A program made the translations under genes and the position numbers. 64,000 bases of DNA, from contig NC_067197.1 of the NCBI RefSeq assembly GCF_000699445.3, positions 4,594,152-4,658,151 of the forward strand. The letters are read 5' to 3'. Source of the DNA: Schistosoma haematobium. Lineage: Eukaryota > Platyhelminthes > Trematoda > Strigeidida > Schistosomatidae. Below, one piece after another: positions 60,665-64,000 of this stretch. A model generated the notes under the pieces. The model was given only the letters and a program-made list of their open reading frames with translations. It was not told where the DNA came from and ran no database searches. How positions within the stretch are numbered: the first letter of the stretch is position 1; each line of letters starts with the position of its first letter.

Positions 60665-61410
60665 TATCGCACATGCAACAGCAAATTCAGGAGAAGACTA
60701 CCAGTGTAACAGCAGCTTCACCAGCAATAGGTCTCAACATACACAAAGGGAAAAGTAAGATTCTCTGATTAAACACAACATGCAACAATTAAGTCACACT
60801 TTATGGAGAAGCTTTGGGGCATATAAAAACCTTTATATATTCAGGCAGCATCATTGATGAACACGGTGGATCTGATACAGATGTGAAGGCGCAGATTGGC
60901 AAAGCAAGAGCAGCATATCTATAATTGAAGAATGTCTAGAACTCAAAACAACTATCAACCAACATCAAAATCAGAATTTTCAATACAAATGTCAAGACAG
61001 TTTTACTGTATGGGGCAGAAACTTGGTGAACTACGAAAGCCATCATCCAGAAGATTCAAGTGTTTATTAACAGTTGTCTACTTCGGATCCTTTGACCAGA
61101 CACTATCAGCAACAAATTACTGTGGGAGAAACTAAACCAGATACCAGCGTGGAAAGAAATTATGAAGAAGTGCTGGAAGTGGATAAGACACACATTGAGG
61201 GAAGCACCCAATTGCATCACATGGCAAGCCCTCACATGGAGTCCTCGAGGCCAAAGGAGAAGATCAAAGAACAAAATACACCGCAAAATGGAGACAGATA
61301 TCAGAAAACTGAACAAGAATTGGACAGAACTAGAAAGGAAGGCCGAGGACAGAGTGGGTTGGAGAATGCTGGCCGGCGGCCTACGCTCCATTGTGAGTAA
61401 CAGGTGGAAG
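60665..61410 (+). mobile_element. RTE (Perere-3-like) fragment
   Basis: Parallel to 50291-51049: GGTCTCAACATACACAAAGG, GGCAGCATCATTGATGAACA, then [50 protein letters not shown]. Frames shift several times. It breaks off without the TAAG tail at the join with the next element. Confidence 0.78.
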
Positions 61411-61746
61411 AAAACTTCTAAGCTTGTGAATGTAACCAGTGGGGTCATACAAGTCAGTGTGATTGGTCCATTACTCTTTCTTCTTTTCATAGATGATGTA
61501 TGTTCCTCTTTCAATATGGTAAACCTTTCATTTTTTGCCGAAAACCTAAAAGTGGTTTATTCGTTCTCTTCTTCCACCAAAGAAAGCTATATTTCAGCGG
61601 TAATCCAAGAAGAAGTAAACAAGTTGTTCGAATGGACTGTTTCGAGGAATCTGCCACCTAATGTTGACAAAAGTGGATTTATTCACATTGGCTGCTGCCT
61701 TAACCTATATACAAACATACATATACGGCGGTTAAACCAGACCTAA
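61411..61746 (+). mobile_element. CR1-like reverse transcriptase fragment
   Basis: Reads [20 protein letters not shown], the motif-B region of CR1/jockey-type RTs (G-x-x-Q-x-S-x-x-GPLLF), then [12 protein letters not shown] at the catalytic position, where the usual F-A-D-D is FAEN, then [13 protein letters not shown] and [11 protein letters not shown]. In frame with the RTE tail before it (one ORF 61162-61746). Catalytically dead as written. Confidence 0.72.
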
Positions 61747-62009
61747 GACCTCTTTGCGGCGCTGCTTGATAGTAGGGGCAACGTTGCTAGTTAACTTGTG
61801 CGATCGATGGAGATCGGACTGATCACTCAATCTGTTGTATACTTGATCAACTTGCATTTCAACCTGAGGCTCAATTAACCGTGCCAGGCTATCTGATATG
61901 TATGCTTATGTAGATGAATTGCAGAAGTCATTGGGCCTTTGTAGTTCATGTATATAGGTAAATGCAAAAGGTGTGTGTGTGGTGTCGTACAAAGGAAATG
62001 TAAGCTGAA

Positions 62010-62330
62010 ATATTTTTTGCATTGTGAATAAAAAAAATCAGTGGCCTAATCTATCAATTAGAAGACATAACAAAAAGAAAAGATAACAAATAATAGGGCG
62101 AGGCAACCGACAACCCGTGGGAGAATGCTTATGAAGTGAAGTGTCTGACGGCAGTAGTTTAAGAAGATCGAAGAGAAGAAAATGAGAACAGAGAGTGATT
62201 GATGTGGAAGCGTAGGAACAGTGAAGTTTGAGACTGTTGATTGACATTTTTAAATGAATTATTTGCTGTGTGGTTCTAAAGTTTTACTAAGAGATTTTTT
62301 AATTTTGTGTTGAAATACATTTAGTTGTCC
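62010..62330. repeat. Repeat Z, copy 2
   Basis: AAGATCGAAGAGAAGAAAATG, GTGGAAGCGTAGG-like and TGAAGTTTGAGACTG parts correspond to 37620-37890. Confidence 0.45.
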
Positions 62331-63178
62331 CAGCTTATGTTCTAGTTCGCTACAATATGCATATAATGTGTAAGGGACAGTCTACTACAACAAGAAGCGG
62401 TGAAAATCTGCCTCACCAACTGGGTGAATAAACCTATGTGTATGCTATGGGATGCATGGGATAAATCTTGTGTGTTGCCAGTGTTCATGTAACGTATATT
62501 TATTCACAGGGTAGGTATACCTGTATGTATACCAAGGAATATTGGGCTGAAAGTCCATGTGTTACCTAGTATACATATAGACTATACATATCCAAAGTAA
62601 GTAAAAACTTCAGAAATCCTTTACTTGTTCTTCATACGATAGCATGATACACACAAAGACTTGCTGGGCCACAGTTCCCCACAAAACCACATATACGCAG
62701 TGGGTTTGTGAGCCTAGAAAACATGGAATCCATTTTAGAAGAGCCTACATAGGCTTCATCAAAAAAGATTTTACCAACTAATCTGGCCGGAATACCACCA
62801 TATATATTGTAGATGGGAAATTAGTTTGAATGGTTTTATCTCATAATTGATTTACTGAAAGTTATTGAAGGATGTTTTTCATGATCAGAGTCTTTAAATT
62901 ATGTTTACTGGTCATTAAGTAATTGAATTGAATTGGGATATTTATTTTCTTTATGGAATAGATTCATAAAATGTATATATTGTTATAATAAAGTGTTTGC
63001 AGTCATTCTTTAATGTTAAGAATATTCAGCTGGTCATTATATAATAGTTTATTTGGAAATGATTTATATAATAGCTGTCTAAACTGTCCACTAAAACCAT
63101 CAATCGGTTTATTAACCAAAACTGAAACAGAATTAAAAAATAAATTAGACTTCAGGAGGGGTTTTGTGGAGATTGTAG
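62331..63178. other. Nothing recognised
   Basis: No coding run and no repeat matched within the window. Confidence 0.45.
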
Positions 63179-63239
63179 TAATTTCAACAGCTGAGATCAT
63201 GAACCGATTGCTGTTAGGCCACCATAGAAAACCTGGGAG

Positions 63240-63284
63240 CACTGGACGGCCATTTCGTCCTATTGTGGGACTCGTTAGCAGTTG
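63240..63284 (-). ncRNA. Hammerhead-like motif, left arm of family F element
   Basis: Minus order: AACTG, CTAACGA, stem II GTCC/GGAC with a CACAATA-type loop, GAAA, ATGGCCGT, GTC, CAGTG. Stem I pairs four bases. Against the consensus CUGANGA only the G at position 5 is changed (A). Confidence 0.6.
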
Positions 63285-63375
63285 GATGCCGGCTCAGTGG
63301 TCTAATTGGTTAAGCACCTGGCGCGAGACTGATAGGTCCTTGGTTCGAATCCCGCAAGGCCGGGTCGTAGATGCC

Positions 63376-63419
63376 CACTGCTGAAGAGTCCTGCAATAGG
63401 ACAAAACGGCCGTTCAGTG
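63376..63419 (+). ncRNA. Hammerhead-like motif, right arm of family F element
   Basis: CACTG, CTGAAGA (fits CUGANGA), stem II GTCCT/AGGAC, AAAA in place of GAAA, ACGGCCGT, GTT, CAGTG. Stem I CACTG/CAGTG pairs fully. Only the G of GAAA is lost. Confidence 0.6.
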
Positions 63420-63629
63420 CTTCCAGGTTTTCCATGGTGATCGAGCTTCAAATGACTCATGATCTCAACTGTTGAAATTAGACTTGATTGTAAGGAAGAA
63501 ATACAATACAGTCGATTAAAATCAAACCACCATGAAAAACTTGCAAGTACCTGATGGTCGTTTTATTCGAGTATTGTACTGTTCAGTACGTGATATTGGT
63601 GCTTGAAGTCATTAATTTCTAGTTTGAGC

Positions 63630-63985
63630 TATGTTGACAGATGCAGATGACTTGGTTGAGGTTCATGTGAATATTGTAACCAATGGTTGGAGACTCTTGG
63701 TGATATGGCTCAGAATCAATCACAATAGCGTTGACGTATACATTCTTTGTCTGCCCTTAAACTATGAGATTAAAATTGATTTATATCTTTGTTTCTACCA
63801 ACCAATTCTTTTTTCCTGTACTACATCCTTTCATAAAATCTTTCTTTTGTGTATTATCACCATTGAATGAACTACTTCTATGAATTTGGTGTTGATCTTG
63901 TTGTGCTAATGTGGTATGACAACTTGGACCGATGCACATATGTACTTGGTCCTACGTTGTAGCTGACTGATTGACTGAATAAATG
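63630..63985 (+). mobile_element. RTE (SR2-like) 3' end with TGAC-type tail
   Basis: CAATGGTTGGAGACTCTTGG and GATATGGCTCAGAATC match the last codons of the SR2-like protein at 16700-16745. The 3' UTR follows (TGTGCTAATGTGGTATGACA, as near 16950) to CTGACTGATTGACTGAAT at the window end. Confidence 0.78.
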
Positions 63986-64000
63986 AATTGAACAATCCTT

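Larger units (their letters stand above)
63181..63478. mobile_element. TA-flanked foldback element with tRNA-like core and two hammerhead-like arms (family F)
   Basis: 298 bp. Ends ATTTCAACAG and CTGTTGAAAT, flanked by TA at 63179-63180 and 63479-63480. The arms continue inward through GAAAACCTGGGAGCACTGGA and its complement. The core has GGCTCAGTGGTCTAATTGGT and GGTTCGAATCCC (A- and B-box-like). Hammerhead-like blocks lie at 63240-63284 (minus) and 63376-63419 (plus). Confidence 0.8.

Overview
The window looks like nuclear DNA of a blood fluke (genus Schistosoma or a close schistosomatid). It is AT-rich and holds two animal genes, each beginning with tiny 30-36 nt introns that later give way to introns of kilobases. 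The rest is packed with families typical of schistosomes: RTE-clade (SR2/Perere-3-like) and CR1-like non-LTR elements, a GIY-YIG Penelope-like element, Ty3/gypsy pieces, a Mutator-like element, and tRNA-headed hammerhead-bearing repeats of the Sm-alpha type. I cannot name the species from the sequence alone.

Host genes. (1) DDX56 (yeast Dbp9 family), a nucleolar DEAD-box helicase, lies on + from 71 to 14684 in 12 exons. All exons join in phase and give about 574 residues. (2) A WD40-repeat gene resembling WDR27 lies on - between about 46840 (5') and 19381 (3'). I could place six exons, but the splice phases show that at least two more are missing from my model. The two genes are convergent, and nearly all the repeats lie in their introns or in the 4.7 kb between their 3' ends.

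Layout. 1-14.7 kb: DDX56, with repeats in its large introns (repeat family A, a Penelope fragment with an inverted tail, RTE 3' ends, a long palindrome, a solo LTR). 14.7-19.4 kb: intergenic, with a family-A copy, an SR2-like element nested in a hammerhead repeat, and a foldback element. 19.4-46.8 kb: the WD40 gene, with introns that hold several RTE pieces, a 588-bp solo LTR, a nearly intact Penelope-like element (about 26.3-29.5 kb) and a 3.3-kb MULE (38.3-41.6 kb). 47-64 kb: no host gene seen. This part holds RTE and Penelope remnants, a perfect 58-bp palindrome, a second 4-bp-TSD solo LTR, a gag-only LTR element with two 151-bp LTRs, a decayed gypsy element, several tRNA-derived or hammerhead repeats, and an RTE/CR1 chimera.

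The most interesting items are the hammerhead-like motifs carried in both inverted arms of a TA-flanked foldback element (63181-63478), the small gag-only LTR element with clean target duplications (53416-55150), and the set of insertions whose ends can be fixed by target-site duplications. I did not find a clearly new host pathway. Edges of old repeats are approximate unless a duplication is stated.
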